DNA of 25,382 nucleotides, taken from assembly GCA_045113695.1 (NCBI GenBank), contig JBGUJG010000138.1:1-25382 (forward strand), read 5' to 3'. Positions 16,233-22,817 of this stretch are shown piece after piece. The notes under the pieces were generated by a model. The model was not told where the DNA came from. It ran no database searches and saw only the letters and a program-made list of their open reading frames with translations. This stretch comes from UBA4246 sp045113695. Its GTDB lineage: Bacteria > Bacillota > Clostridia > Christensenellales > Aristaeellaceae. Numbering within the stretch: position 1 is the stretch's first letter; every line of letters begins with the position of its first letter. The position numbers and the translations under genes were made by a program.

Positions 16233-16445
16233 AACGGGGCTGTTGCACAGCCCTCGAAAGGGGGACACGTCCCCCTTTCGGGAACCCCCTCGCCTTTGCC
16301 TCTCGCGTCTTCGACGCTCCCGGGCGGCAAAGTCGCAAGGTATGAATTTTTGCTCCCGCTCCGCTCCGCAAAAATTCTCCTCGCACCGCACATGTCGCTG
16401 CTGCGGATTTAAAATGGAGGGGCTGCGGCCCCTCCAAGCCACCCT
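16231..16445 (-). repeat. Right arm of modular inverted repeat
   Basis: Read on the minus strand it carries the same blocks as the left arm in the same order: A' (16382-16445), B' (16271-16305), C' (16231-16268). Between A' and B' a different palindrome, GAATTTTTGC (16344-16353) with GCAAAAATTC (16368-16377), replaces the cassette found at the same place on the left. C' holds a minus-strand terminator hairpin ending in TTTT. Confidence 0.85.
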
Positions 16446-16487
16446 GGAATTGTTGATTTCCTGACAATCTTTGTTGCACAGCTGTTT

Positions 16488-16515
16488 TTGAATTTCATTT
16501 TCATTGATATAAGAT
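16488..16515 (+). promoter_or_regulatory. Possible promoter of the UspA/KdpD-like gene
   Basis: TTGAAT (16488-16493), 16 bases, TAAGAT (16510-16515). A small inverted repeat TTGCAG/CTGCAA (16522-16541) lies just downstream and could be an operator. Both matches are weak. Confidence 0.35.
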
Positions 16516-16567
16516 AGGGTATTGCAGCATTGGTTCTGCAACACCCCCGTTGAGGAGGACACAGATC

Positions 16568-16945
16568 ATGTCGGATGCAGAGACAGTACTGGTCTGCGTG
16601 ACCGATCAGACGAGCTGCGGCAGGCTGATCCGGTACGGCAGGCAGCGGGCGGACGAGACCGGCAGTTTGCTGCGGGTGCTGCATGTGCGCACCCGGGAAA
16701 AGACCATGATGGGCAACCCGGACATCACTTCGGCCCTGAACGACCTGTACAGCCAGGCCCGGGAGGCGGAGGCGGAGATGGAGATCGTCTCCTCCCAGGA
16801 CGTGGAGGGCACCATCGCCGACTACGCCCGGAAGTGCCATGCTTCCCTTGTGGTCCTGGGCGAAACCCCCAGGGACCGCTTTCCCCCCATGGGTGGCCGG
16901 CTCTCGCCCCGGCTGCCGGGGATGCCGATGGAGGTTGTCAAGTGA
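16568..16945 (+). CDS. UspA/KdpD-type nucleotide-binding-like small protein
   Basis: 125 aa, one domain resembling the universal stress protein (UspA) fold and the Usp domain of KdpD. It opens with beta-strand VLVCVTDQTSCGRLIRYG, then a helix, then LLRVLHVRTRE. The later IADYARKCHASLVVLGETPRD resembles the strand and loop that bind nucleotide phosphates in Usp proteins. The classical Usp G-x2-G-x9-G(S/T) loop is poorly matched, so ATP binding is uncertain. Usp proteins act in the cytosol under starvation, oxidative or ionic stress. GGAGGA (16552-16559) supports the ATG at 16568 over one at 16550. A terminator follows at once (16952-16995), so it is a single-gene unit. No sensor kinase or potassium transporter gene is adjacent. 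Confidence 0.65.
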   Translation: MSDAETVLVCVTDQTSCGRLIRYGRQRADETGSLLRVLHVRTREKTMMGNPDITSALNDLYSQAREAEAEMEIVSSQDVEGTIADYARKCHASLVVLGETPRDRFPPMGGRLSPRLPGMPMEVVK

Positions 16946-16951
16946 TGACGG

Positions 16952-16995
16952 GCCCGGCCTGAACGGCTTTTGCAGCGGACAGGCCGGGCTTTTTT
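16952..16995 (+). terminator. Intrinsic terminator after the Usp-like gene
   Basis: A 10-bp perfect stem, GCCCGGCCTG (16952-16961) and CAGGCCGGGC (16980-16989), with an 18-base loop, followed by six T residues (16990-16995). Confidence 0.85.
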
Positions 16996-17026
16996 ACTGT
17001 GCTGATGATGAGACGGGAGGACGGAT

Positions 17027-17740
17027 ATGAGCTTTGACATGAGTGAATTGCTCCGGGCCGAAATCGCGGAGATGGAACGGATCTGCGCCCTTGCGGACCG
17101 GGAGGCGCAGAGAACAGCCTGGGCGGAATACCGGGATCATCTGCGGGAACTGCCGGAGGATGTGCGGCCGCTGGCGGGGTATGAGCTCTGCAGGCGGGCG
17201 CAGACGGCGGGCACCAGCGGCTTTCATCTGGGCGGCCGGTCCGGAGACGTGCCCTTTTCCTTCTGCGGCTGGGCGGATTACGAGTACCGGCCGGGGAAGT
17301 TCACCCAGGGCGTGGGGTTCTGCGTCAATCGGGTATGCTTCGGCGGCCGGGACGCGGAGCTTTACTACACGGACGACGATATGCTCGGCCGGCCTGACGG
17401 CAGCGAAGGCGCGCCGGACTGGATCACGACCATGGCGGAGCGGATCGGGCTCTGGTCCAGCGGCCTGACCGATGTACGGCTGGCGGAAGAGAGGGAAGAT
17501 AAGGATTTCTTTTTCCGCGGAACCCAGCACAGCCCCGCCCTGGTCAGGAGCTTCCGCTTCCGCCTGGACCCCAAGCGGATCCGGGAAACGGTCCTGCTGG
17601 GCGGGAAAGCGGTGGAAACGGACCGGCTGGGCGGCTATGTGTTTGTCCTGCCCAGGGCGGGCGAGTTTTTCTGCGAGCTGGGGGAAATCGTGGACGGCCG
17701 GCGGGCGCCCCTCCATATCGATGATTTTTGCATGAAGTAA
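17027..17740 (+). CDS. Unrecognised 237-aa protein
   Basis: No family recognised. No signal peptide or membrane segment. A helical, charged N-terminus (1-60) leads into a mixed, aromatic-rich body. A G-rich FHLGGRSGDVPFSFCGWADYEY stretch (about 66-86) and repeated aromatic/Asp motifs suggest a beta-rich fold. Only a few Cys are present and no metal or nucleotide motif is visible. GGGAGG sits seven bases before the ATG. It is 32 bases beyond a terminator without a visible promoter, so it may depend on read-through or on a weak unseen promoter. The kinase promoter starts 13 bases after its stop, so it probably is not part of the arabinose module. It could be a DUF common in Clostridia. Confidence 0.55.
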   Translation: MSFDMSELLRAEIAEMERICALADREAQRTAWAEYRDHLRELPEDVRPLAGYELCRRAQTAGTSGFHLGGRSGDVPFSFCGWADYEYRPGKFTQGVGFCVNRVCFGGRDAELYYTDDDMLGRPDGSEGAPDWITTMAERIGLWSSGLTDVRLAEEREDKDFFFRGTQHSPALVRSFRFRLDPKRIRETVLLGGKAVETDRLGGYVFVLPRAGEFFCELGEIVDGRRAPLHIDDFCMK

Positions 17741-17752
17741 AGCCTGAAAAGC

Positions 17753-17781
17753 TTTACAACCCCGGCACAAACCATTATAAT
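17753..17781 (+). promoter_or_regulatory. Sigma-A promoter of the kinase-araD operon
   Basis: TTTACA (17753-17758), 17 bases, TATAAT (17776-17781), about 30 bases upstream of the kinase ATG at 17812. No clear AraR-type operator can be picked out by eye. Confidence 0.85.
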
Positions 17782-17811
17782 GAAAAAAATATCAGAAACG
17801 GAGGCGGCATC

Positions 17812-19344
17812 ATGGGCAGGACGGCATTGGGGATCGAGCTTGGCTCCACCCGCATCAAGGCGGTGGCGATTGATGAAAACAACCGGATCGTTTCTTCCGG
17901 GGATTATACCTGGAAAAGCGACCTGGTGAACGGCGTATGGACCTATCCGATGGACAAGGTCTGGGAGGGGCTCAACCGGGCCGTCAGCGGGATTGAAAAC
18001 CGCGGAGAGATCGGCTGCGCGGCGGTGTCCGCCATGATGCACGGGTATCTCCCGTTTGACGAAAACTGGAATCTGCTGACGCCCTTCCGCACCTGGCAGA
18101 ACACGATGACCGCGCAGGCGGCTGAGGAGCTTTCCGCCCTGTTCGGGGTGAACATCCCGCAGCGCTGGAGCATCGCCCACCTGTATCAGGCCGTGCTGAA
18201 CGGGGAAGAGCACATCGGCCGCATCGCCCATATTACGACCCTGGCCGGCTATGTCCATCACGCCCTGACCGGCGTCAACGCCGTCGGCGTGGGGGAGGCC
18301 TCGGGCATTTTCCCCATCGACCCGGACCATCTGGAATACAACGCTGAAGCGCTGGACAAGTTCCGTGCCCTGGTCAGAAAAAATCATCTGCCCTGGGACA
18401 TCCGCGCCCTGCTGCCGGACATCCTGCCCGCCGGCGCGCAGGCCGGGCGGCTGACCAAAGAAGGCGTGGCCCTGCTGCATGGGCTTTTGCCCGAGGGCCT
18501 CGCGTTTGCCCCGGCAGAGGGAGACGCCGGCACCGGCATGACGGCGACCAACGCCGTGGCCCCGCGCACGGGCAACGTCTCCGCCGGAACGTCCATCTTC
18601 TCGATGGTGGTGCTCGAAAAGCCGCTGTCCAGGCCCTATCCCGAGATCGACGTCGTCACGACGCCGACCGGCAAGCCGGTCGCCATGGTACACTGCAACA
18701 ACTGCACCAATGACTCCAACGCCTGGGTCGGCGTGCTCAAAGAGACGGCGGAGCTGTTCGGCGCGCGTCCGGACACCGGGGAACTCTACACAAAGCTCTA
18801 TCAGAAGAGCCTGGAAGGCGACGCGGACTGCGGCGGCATCCAGGTGTGCAACTACATGGCCGGAGAGCATGTCACCCACCTGGAAGAGGGCCGGCCGATG
18901 GTCGTCCGCCGGCCGGACAGCCGCTTCACCCTGGCCAACTTCTTCCGTGCGACCCTCTACGCCACGATGGGGACGCTCAAGATCGGCATGGACATCCTCC
19001 GGCAGGAGAACGTGGCGATCGACTGCCTGACCGGCCACGGCGGCCTGTTCAAAACGCCGGGCGTCGGGCAACGCTACCTGGCCGCCGCCTGCGGCGCGCC
19101 GGTCACCTGCATGGAAACCGCGGGGGAGGGCGGCCCCTACGGCGCGGCCCTGCTGGCAGCCTACGCTCTGAGGAAAGAAGAGGGTGAGACCCTCGAGCAG
19201 TTCCTGGACAATAAGGTGTTCAGCGGCGCCAGAAAGACGACCCTCGCCCCGGACGCGCAGGACGAGGCCGGTTTCAGTGAATGGATGAAAGGCTTCCGCG
19301 CCCTGCTGGACGTGGAGCGCGAAGCGGTCCGGACGCAGCGCTGA
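17812..19344 (+). CDS. FGGY-family sugar kinase, likely ribulokinase
   Basis: A 510-aa two-domain FGGY kinase. The N-terminal phosphate loop is GIELGSTRIKA (7-17). The ATP-binding part is visible as GNVSAGTSIFSMV and TGHGGLFKTPGVGQRYLAAACGAPV near the C-terminus. The immediate neighbour araD makes L-ribulose the best substrate guess (L-ribulose + ATP to L-ribulose-5-P). The sequence does not look like E. coli AraB, and non-orthologous FGGY ribulokinases are known in Clostridium (reported as AraK), which I infer this resembles; xylulose is possible but less likely given the context. An upstream in-frame ATG (17728) overlaps the previous stop and the promoter, so 17812 with GGAGG just before it is the real start. 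araD follows 27 bases later. Confidence 0.85.
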   Translation: MGRTALGIELGSTRIKAVAIDENNRIVSSGDYTWKSDLVNGVWTYPMDKVWEGLNRAVSGIENRGEIGCAAVSAMMHGYLPFDENWNLLTPFRTWQNTMTAQAAEELSALFGVNIPQRWSIAHLYQAVLNGEEHIGRIAHITTLAGYVHHALTGVNAVGVGEASGIFPIDPDHLEYNAEALDKFRALVRKNHLPWDIRALLPDILPAGAQAGRLTKEGVALLHGLLPEGLAFAPAEGDAGTGMTATNAVAPRTGNVSAGTSIFSMVVLEKPLSRPYPEIDVVTTPTGKPVAMVHCNNCTNDSNAWVGVLKETAELFGARPDTGELYTKLYQKSLEGDADCGGIQVCNYMAGEHVTHLEEGRPMVVRRPDSRFTLANFFRATLYATMGTLKIGMDILRQENVAIDCLTGHGGLFKTPGVGQRYLAAACGAPVTCMETAGEGGPYGAALLAAYALRKEEGETLEQFLDNKVFSGARKTTLAPDAQDEAGFSEWMKGFRALLDVEREAVRTQR

Positions 19345-19371
19345 CAAGCGGGAAAAGGGGAGGAAAGAAAG

Positions 19372-20067
19372 ATGCTGGAAGAACTGAAACAGCTGGTCTG
19401 CAGGGCCAACCTGGAGCTGCCCAGGTACGGGCTGGTGACTTTTACCTGGGGCAACGTCTCCGGGATCGACCGGGAGAAGGGCCTGGTGGTCATCAAGCCG
19501 TCGGGCGTCGAATATGATGAGATGAAGCCGGAGCACATGGTCGTGGTGGACCTTTCCGGCAAGGTGGTGGAAGGGAACCTCCGCCCCTCTTCGGATACGG
19601 ATACGCACGTGGTGCTTTACCGGGCCTTTCCGGCCCTGGGCGGCATCGTCCACACCCACAGCCGGTGGGCGGTCTCTTTTGCCCAGGCCGGGCGGGACAT
19701 TCCGGCCATGGGCACCACCCAGGGGGATTATTTCTACGGCGATATCCCCTGCACCCGCCGGATGACGCCGGAAGAGATCGGCGGATCCTACGAGTGGGAG
19801 ACTGGCAATGTCATCGTGGAGACCTTTGTCAAGCGCGGCATCGACCCGGCCCAGGTGCCGGGGGTGGTGGTGCAGAACCACGGGCCCTTCGCCTGGGGCA
19901 CCGACCCGATGAACGCCGTCCACAACGCGGTGGTGATGGAAGAGGTCGCCTTCATGGACTACCACGCCCTGCAGCTCAACCCGGACGCGGGCCGCATGCA
20001 GCAGGAGCTGCTGGACAAGCATTACCTGCGCAAGCACGGCAAGAACGCTTACTACGGGCAGAAATAA
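19372..20067 (+). CDS. araD: L-ribulose-5-phosphate 4-epimerase
   Basis: A 231-aa class II aldolase-type epimerase that converts L-ribulose-5-phosphate to D-xylulose-5-phosphate, feeding arabinose into the pentose phosphate pathway. It aligns closely with E. coli AraD. Zn ligands are His94 and His96 (IVHTHS) and His170 (QNHGPF), with the catalytic Asp119 region (GDYFYG) and Tyr in the AYYGQ tail. SSDTDTH (73-79) and EWETGNVIVETF are further diagnostics. Length is exactly that of the E. coli enzyme. GGGGAGGAAAG precedes the ATG. It is the second gene after the kinase. An araA isomerase is not in this window, so arabinose use needs a gene elsewhere. Confidence 0.96.
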   Translation: MLEELKQLVCRANLELPRYGLVTFTWGNVSGIDREKGLVVIKPSGVEYDEMKPEHMVVVDLSGKVVEGNLRPSSDTDTHVVLYRAFPALGGIVHTHSRWAVSFAQAGRDIPAMGTTQGDYFYGDIPCTRRMTPEEIGGSYEWETGNVIVETFVKRGIDPAQVPGVVVQNHGPFAWGTDPMNAVHNAVVMEEVAFMDYHALQLNPDAGRMQQELLDKHYLRKHGKNAYYGQK

Positions 20068-20079
20068 CAGGCATGACAA

Positions 20080-20110
20080 GGGGCTGCCGCAGAAACTCTG
20101 CGGCAGCCCC
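20080..20110. terminator. Hairpin between convergent araD and zinc-ribbon genes
   Basis: A perfect 13-bp stem, GGGGCTGCCGCAG (20080-20092) and CTGCGGCAGCCCC (20098-20110), with loop AAACT. It sits in the 58-base gap between convergent genes. There is no good T-run on either side, so termination may be incomplete. Confidence 0.6.
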
Positions 20111-20125
20111 GTTCAGACTTCCTGA

Positions 20126-21250
20126 TCATTTCCTGATCAGCCGGATCAGGGGATTTCCTTTTTCATCGGAGATACTGACATCTTCTCCGAAGCGGTTGGC
20201 GGTGATGTATACCTGATCGCCGGGACGCAGCGTGCGCCAGTCCGTCTGGGACAGGCCGTAGCGCGCGGTCTCGTTTTTTTTCGTGTTCAGGATTTCCACG
20301 TAATACGCTTCCGTCCGGTCTTCCTCGCGCTCGTCCGGTTTCAGATTCGTTTCCGGCCAATAGGGGTTCTGATCATTTCCGCGGGCGCTGGCCGTTCTTT
20401 CCGGCGTCCAGCGCCGGATATCGTATGTATACCTGGTCTGGTACCGGGGCACCTGTCTGTATACGGGCTGCCGTTCCGTGACCGTGTAATACTCGGTGGT
20501 ATAGACGGGCCGCTGGTGCTCCGCCTGGTCAAACATCCCGTTCCCCAGGTCGGTATACGTGTAATACGTTTCGTAATGATCGACAACCTGCCGGGAACGC
20601 TGAACCTCGCGGTCTTCGTAATGATCGATGACATTGTCATAGTGGTGGATCTCGCTGCTTTCACCGGTCACGGAAGCGCCCGGGGGGACTGACCAGCCGG
20701 ATTCGTGAAACAGCCGGTTCTGCGAGATCTGAACAGCGCGCTCCCAGCTGACCCCGGCGATCCGGTAATCGCCGCTGGTGACCCTGCCGTTCATGAACAG
20801 GAAGAACCCGGCCATGATCAGGACGGCGGCGATCAGGATCAGCGGCAGCCTGCTGCGCCTGGCGGGCGCTTTCTGCGCCGGCGGGGCCTGTGCCTGTTCC
20901 TTTTCCTTCAGCTTTTCCAGCATCTGGAAGTAATTCGTGTCGGAATCGGAACGGGACGCACCGCAGCCCTGGCAGGTTTCTGCGTTGTCGCTGTTCAGCG
21001 TATCGCAGAAGGAACAGTACCAGTCCGGATTGCGGTTGACGTACTTTTCTTTTTCCCTGATCACGTACTCCAGGTCCTTGGTGTCTTCGGGCCTGAGTTC
21101 GTGATCCTGGGCCTGCCCCTTCAGGTAGAACCTGACGTTCCCGCGCCGTCTGCCGCAGTTCGGGCAGGCGGCTTTGTCCCCCCGGATGCCCTTGGTGTCA
21201 CAATAGGGGCAGTCCCAGTATCCTATGACCAGCCTTCCCAGATGTGACAC
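20126..21250 (-). CDS. Double zinc-ribbon, one-TM protein with Tyr-rich outer domain
   Basis: 374 aa. A first zinc ribbon has CPYC and CPNC (Cys14, 17, 29, 32). A second, RanBP2-like finger has W-x-CSFC-...-CQGC (Cys79, 82, 93, 96). Then come a charged stretch (101-130), one membrane segment (about 135-154), and a long C-terminal domain. Residues about 203-300 are unusually Tyr-, Asp/His- and Arg-rich (HHYDNVIDHYED, YYTYTDLG, PVYTTEYYTV). The pattern suggests cytosolic zinc fingers and an extracellular aromatic domain (or the reverse). Function unknown. The start is GTG at 21250; AAAGAGG directly abuts it with abnormal spacing, so the true start is uncertain. It follows rubrerythrin on the same strand, across a 9-bp tandem repeat, 64 bases away. 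Confidence 0.6.
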   Translation of the reverse strand: MSHLGRLVIGYWDCPYCDTKGIRGDKAACPNCGRRRGNVRFYLKGQAQDHELRPEDTKDLEYVIREKEKYVNRNPDWYCSFCDTLNSDNAETCQGCGASRSDSDTNYFQMLEKLKEKEQAQAPPAQKAPARRSRLPLILIAAVLIMAGFFLFMNGRVTSGDYRIAGVSWERAVQISQNRLFHESGWSVPPGASVTGESSEIHHYDNVIDHYEDREVQRSRQVVDHYETYYTYTDLGNGMFDQAEHQRPVYTTEYYTVTERQPVYRQVPRYQTRYTYDIRRWTPERTASARGNDQNPYWPETNLKPDEREEDRTEAYYVEILNTKKNETARYGLSQTDWRTLRPGDQVYITANRFGEDVSISDEKGNPLIRLIRK

Positions 21251-21270
21251 CCTCTTTCATCGGTTTCTCT

Positions 21271-21306
21271 GCGTCTTCCGCGTCTTCTGCGTCTTTTGCG
21301 TCTTCC
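21271..21306. repeat. 9-bp tandem repeat after rubrerythrin
   Basis: Four units of GCGTCTTCC with end variants TCT and TTT. It starts nine bases after the rubrerythrin stop codon and ends about 20 bases before the zinc-ribbon GTG. Confidence 0.85.
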
Positions 21307-21314
21307 GCGGCAGA

Positions 21315-21854
21315 TCAGTAGTTCTGCGCCATGACCTCAAAGTAGGCCTGCGGATGGTTGCAGACCGGGCAGACTTCCGGCGCCTCGGCGGCGATCACGA
21401 TGTGGCCGCAGTTCCGGCATTCCCAGATGGTGATGCCGGCTTTTTTGAAGACTTCCATCTGCTCGATGTTTTTGAGCAGGGCGCGGTAGCGTTCTTCATG
21501 GTGCTTTTCGATGGCGGCAACGCCGCGGAACTGCTCGGCCAGCTCCGGGAAGCCCTCTTCGTCGGCTTCCTTCGCCATGCGGTCGTACATGTCCGTCCAC
21601 TCGAAGGCTTCGCCGTCCGCGGCGGCCTTCAGGTTTTCTTCCGTCGTGCCGATGCCGCCGAGGGCCTTGAACCAGAGCTTGGCGTGTTCTTTTTCATTGT
21701 CGGCGGTCTTCAGGAACAGGGCGGCAATCTGCTCGTAGCCCGCTTTCTTGGCAGCGGAGGCAAAATAGGTGTACTTGTTCCTCGCCTGGGATTCCCCGGC
21801 GAAAGCTTCCATCAGGTTTTTCTCGGTCTTTGTGCCCGCGTATTTGTTAGCCAT
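21315..21854 (-). CDS. rbr: Rubrerythrin
   Basis: 179 aa. A ferritin-like four-helix diiron domain (about 1-135) has ExxH-type motifs (ESQARNKY, EKEHAKLW, EKHHEERY). A C-terminal rubredoxin-like Fe(SCys)4 domain has CRNC (146, 149) and CPVC (162, 165). It is a cytosolic peroxidase that reduces hydrogen peroxide in strict anaerobes, taking electrons via rubredoxin. Length and layout are typical. AAAGGAGG lies about eight bases before the ATG, and a near-consensus promoter sits at 21946-21974, giving a leader of about 90 bases. It is divergent from the ECF sigma gene, whose promoter shares a 9-bp motif (see 21974-22018). The zinc-ribbon gene follows on the same strand. Confidence 0.95.
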   Translation of the reverse strand: MANKYAGTKTEKNLMEAFAGESQARNKYTYFASAAKKAGYEQIAALFLKTADNEKEHAKLWFKALGGIGTTEENLKAAADGEAFEWTDMYDRMAKEADEEGFPELAEQFRGVAAIEKHHEERYRALLKNIEQMEVFKKAGITIWECRNCGHIVIAAEAPEVCPVCNHPQAYFEVMAQNY

Positions 21855-21945
21855 GGATTGATCCTCCTTTGATGTGTTCAGGCGGGCCGGGAAGATGCCC
21901 TGTCAGGCTTTCGCCCCCGCCTTTCTGCGCGTTTTTTTCACGGAT

Positions 21946-21974
21946 ATTATAGCATGCTTTCGGGTCTTTGCCAA
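21946..21974 (-). promoter_or_regulatory. Promoter of rubrerythrin
   Basis: On the minus strand: TTGGCA (21974-21969), 17 bases, TATAAT (21951-21946). The -35 is directly preceded by TCCGCCTGT, one arm of the inverted repeat at 21974-22018. Confidence 0.85.
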
Positions 21975-22018
21975 CAGGCGGAAAACCGGGAGGCAATAAA
22001 ATATTGTTGTCCGCCTGT
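21974..22018. promoter_or_regulatory. Inverted repeat joining rbr and ECF promoters
   Basis: ACAGGCGGA (21974-21982) and TCCGCCTGT (22010-22018) are perfect 9-bp arms 27 bases apart. Each arm ends at, or overlaps, the -35 region of one of the two divergent promoters. They could be two sites for one regulator or one shared sigma/activator element. Confidence 0.65.
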
Positions 22019-22045
22019 AACAAAACGCCGCGGCGGGCGTATAAT
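22016..22045 (+). promoter_or_regulatory. ECF-type (self) promoter of the sigma factor
   Basis: TGTAAC (22016-22021), 16 bases of spacer, CGTA (22038-22041), which overlaps TATAAT (22040-22045). TGTAAC/TGAAAC-N16-CGTA is the pattern of SigW/SigX-like ECF promoters, suggesting auto-activation. It could also work with sigma-A through the TATAAT. Confidence 0.6.
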
Positions 22046-22072
22046 GGGGTACAGGAAGGCAGGTGAGCGGGT

Positions 22073-22609
22073 GTGGAGCCGGATCAGGCGCTGATGGAGC
22101 GGGTCAGAGCGGGGGACACGGAGGCGCTGGAAGCGCTGATCGGGCGCTGGCGTGAAAGGGCCGAAGCGTACGCTTCCGGGATCCTTCACGACGCCCACCT
22201 GGCGGAAGACTGCGTGCAGGAGGCCTTCGCCCGGATCTATGCCGCGCGGATGGACTACAGCCCGCGGTACGCCTTCAGCACCTGGCTGTATGTGATCCTC
22301 CGCAGGATCTGCATTTCGGAGCTCAGGCGCCTGCGGCGTTCGCCGAAACTGCTGGAGGCGGAGGAAATGGCGAACTGGCCGGCCGATTCGGCGGAAACGG
22401 AATACCTGACCCGCTGGGAGCAAAACAGCCGCCTGATGCGCCTGGCCGAACTGAACGGACAGGAACGGCTTCTGCTGCTGGGCCAGACCGTCGGGGGAAA
22501 ATCGACACGGGAGCTTGCGCAGGAGCTGGGCCTGACGCCCGGCCAGGTCCGCATCCGCCTGCACAGGATCCGAAGACGTCTGAGAAAGGGAGAGGAGGGG
22601 GAACCATGA
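22073..22609 (+). CDS. ECF-type RNA polymerase sigma factor
   Basis: 178 aa, with only regions 2 and 4, as in extracytoplasmic-function sigma-70 factors. Region 2 (about 10-85) includes LAEDCVQEAFARIYAAR and FSTWLYVILRRICISELRRLRR. Region 4 (about 125-172) is a helix-turn-helix: GQERLLLLGQTVGGKSTRELAQELGLTPGQVRIRLHRIRRRLRK. It recruits RNA polymerase core to a small regulon, usually in response to envelope or oxidative stress. Start is GTG at 22073 (GTG GAG CCG), preceded by AGGTGAGCGG. Its promoter has an ECF-like -35/-10, implying auto-regulation. It overlaps the next gene by four bases (ATGA), so the pair is translationally coupled. Confidence 0.92.
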   Translation: MEPDQALMERVRAGDTEALEALIGRWRERAEAYASGILHDAHLAEDCVQEAFARIYAARMDYSPRYAFSTWLYVILRRICISELRRLRRSPKLLEAEEMANWPADSAETEYLTRWEQNSRLMRLAELNGQERLLLLGQTVGGKSTRELAQELGLTPGQVRIRLHRIRRRLRKGEEGEP

Positions 22610-22797
22610 CGGATAAGCCTTACCTCCGGGCCGTGCTGGACCGGGGCCGGGAAATCGCCCTGCTGGACAGCGCCGCGCGGATGCTGCCCGGCCGCCGTCC
22701 TGCGGGAAAATGGATCGTCGCCGCGGCCCTGGGGCTGTTCAGCGTTCTGTTCCCGGCTGTCAGCGCCGCACAGGCTGCCTGCCTGATCCCGCTCTGA
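22606..22797 (+). CDS. Short one-TM protein coupled to the sigma factor, candidate anti-sigma
   Basis: 63 aa. A cytosolic N-terminus (1-about 34, with Arg-rich RREIALLDSAARMLPGRR-like composition) precedes one membrane segment (about 36-58) and almost no outside part. ATG at 22606 overlaps the sigma stop (ATGA). Genes in this position after ECF sigma factors usually encode membrane anti-sigma factors, but those have a cytosolic anti-sigma domain of about 80 aa or more. This one has roughly 34 residues and no zinc-binding HxxxCxxC. It is therefore either a minimal anti-sigma, a truncated one, or an unrelated membrane peptide. No ORF continues the coding frame past the stop at 22797. Confidence 0.65.
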   Translation: MTDKPYLRAVLDRGREIALLDSAARMLPGRRPAGKWIVAAALGLFSVLFPAVSAAQAACLIPL

Positions 22798-22817
22798 CGC
22801 AGGTATAAGCGGGACAC

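Noticed and set aside
16606..16815. Minus-strand frame inside the Usp-like gene
   Set aside because: It overlaps a gene with a proper Shine-Dalgarno and terminator and shows no protein-like pattern.
17635..20079. Long open frame antisense to the kinase and araD
   Set aside because: Both plus-strand genes are recognisable enzymes with a consensus promoter; the antisense frame has none.
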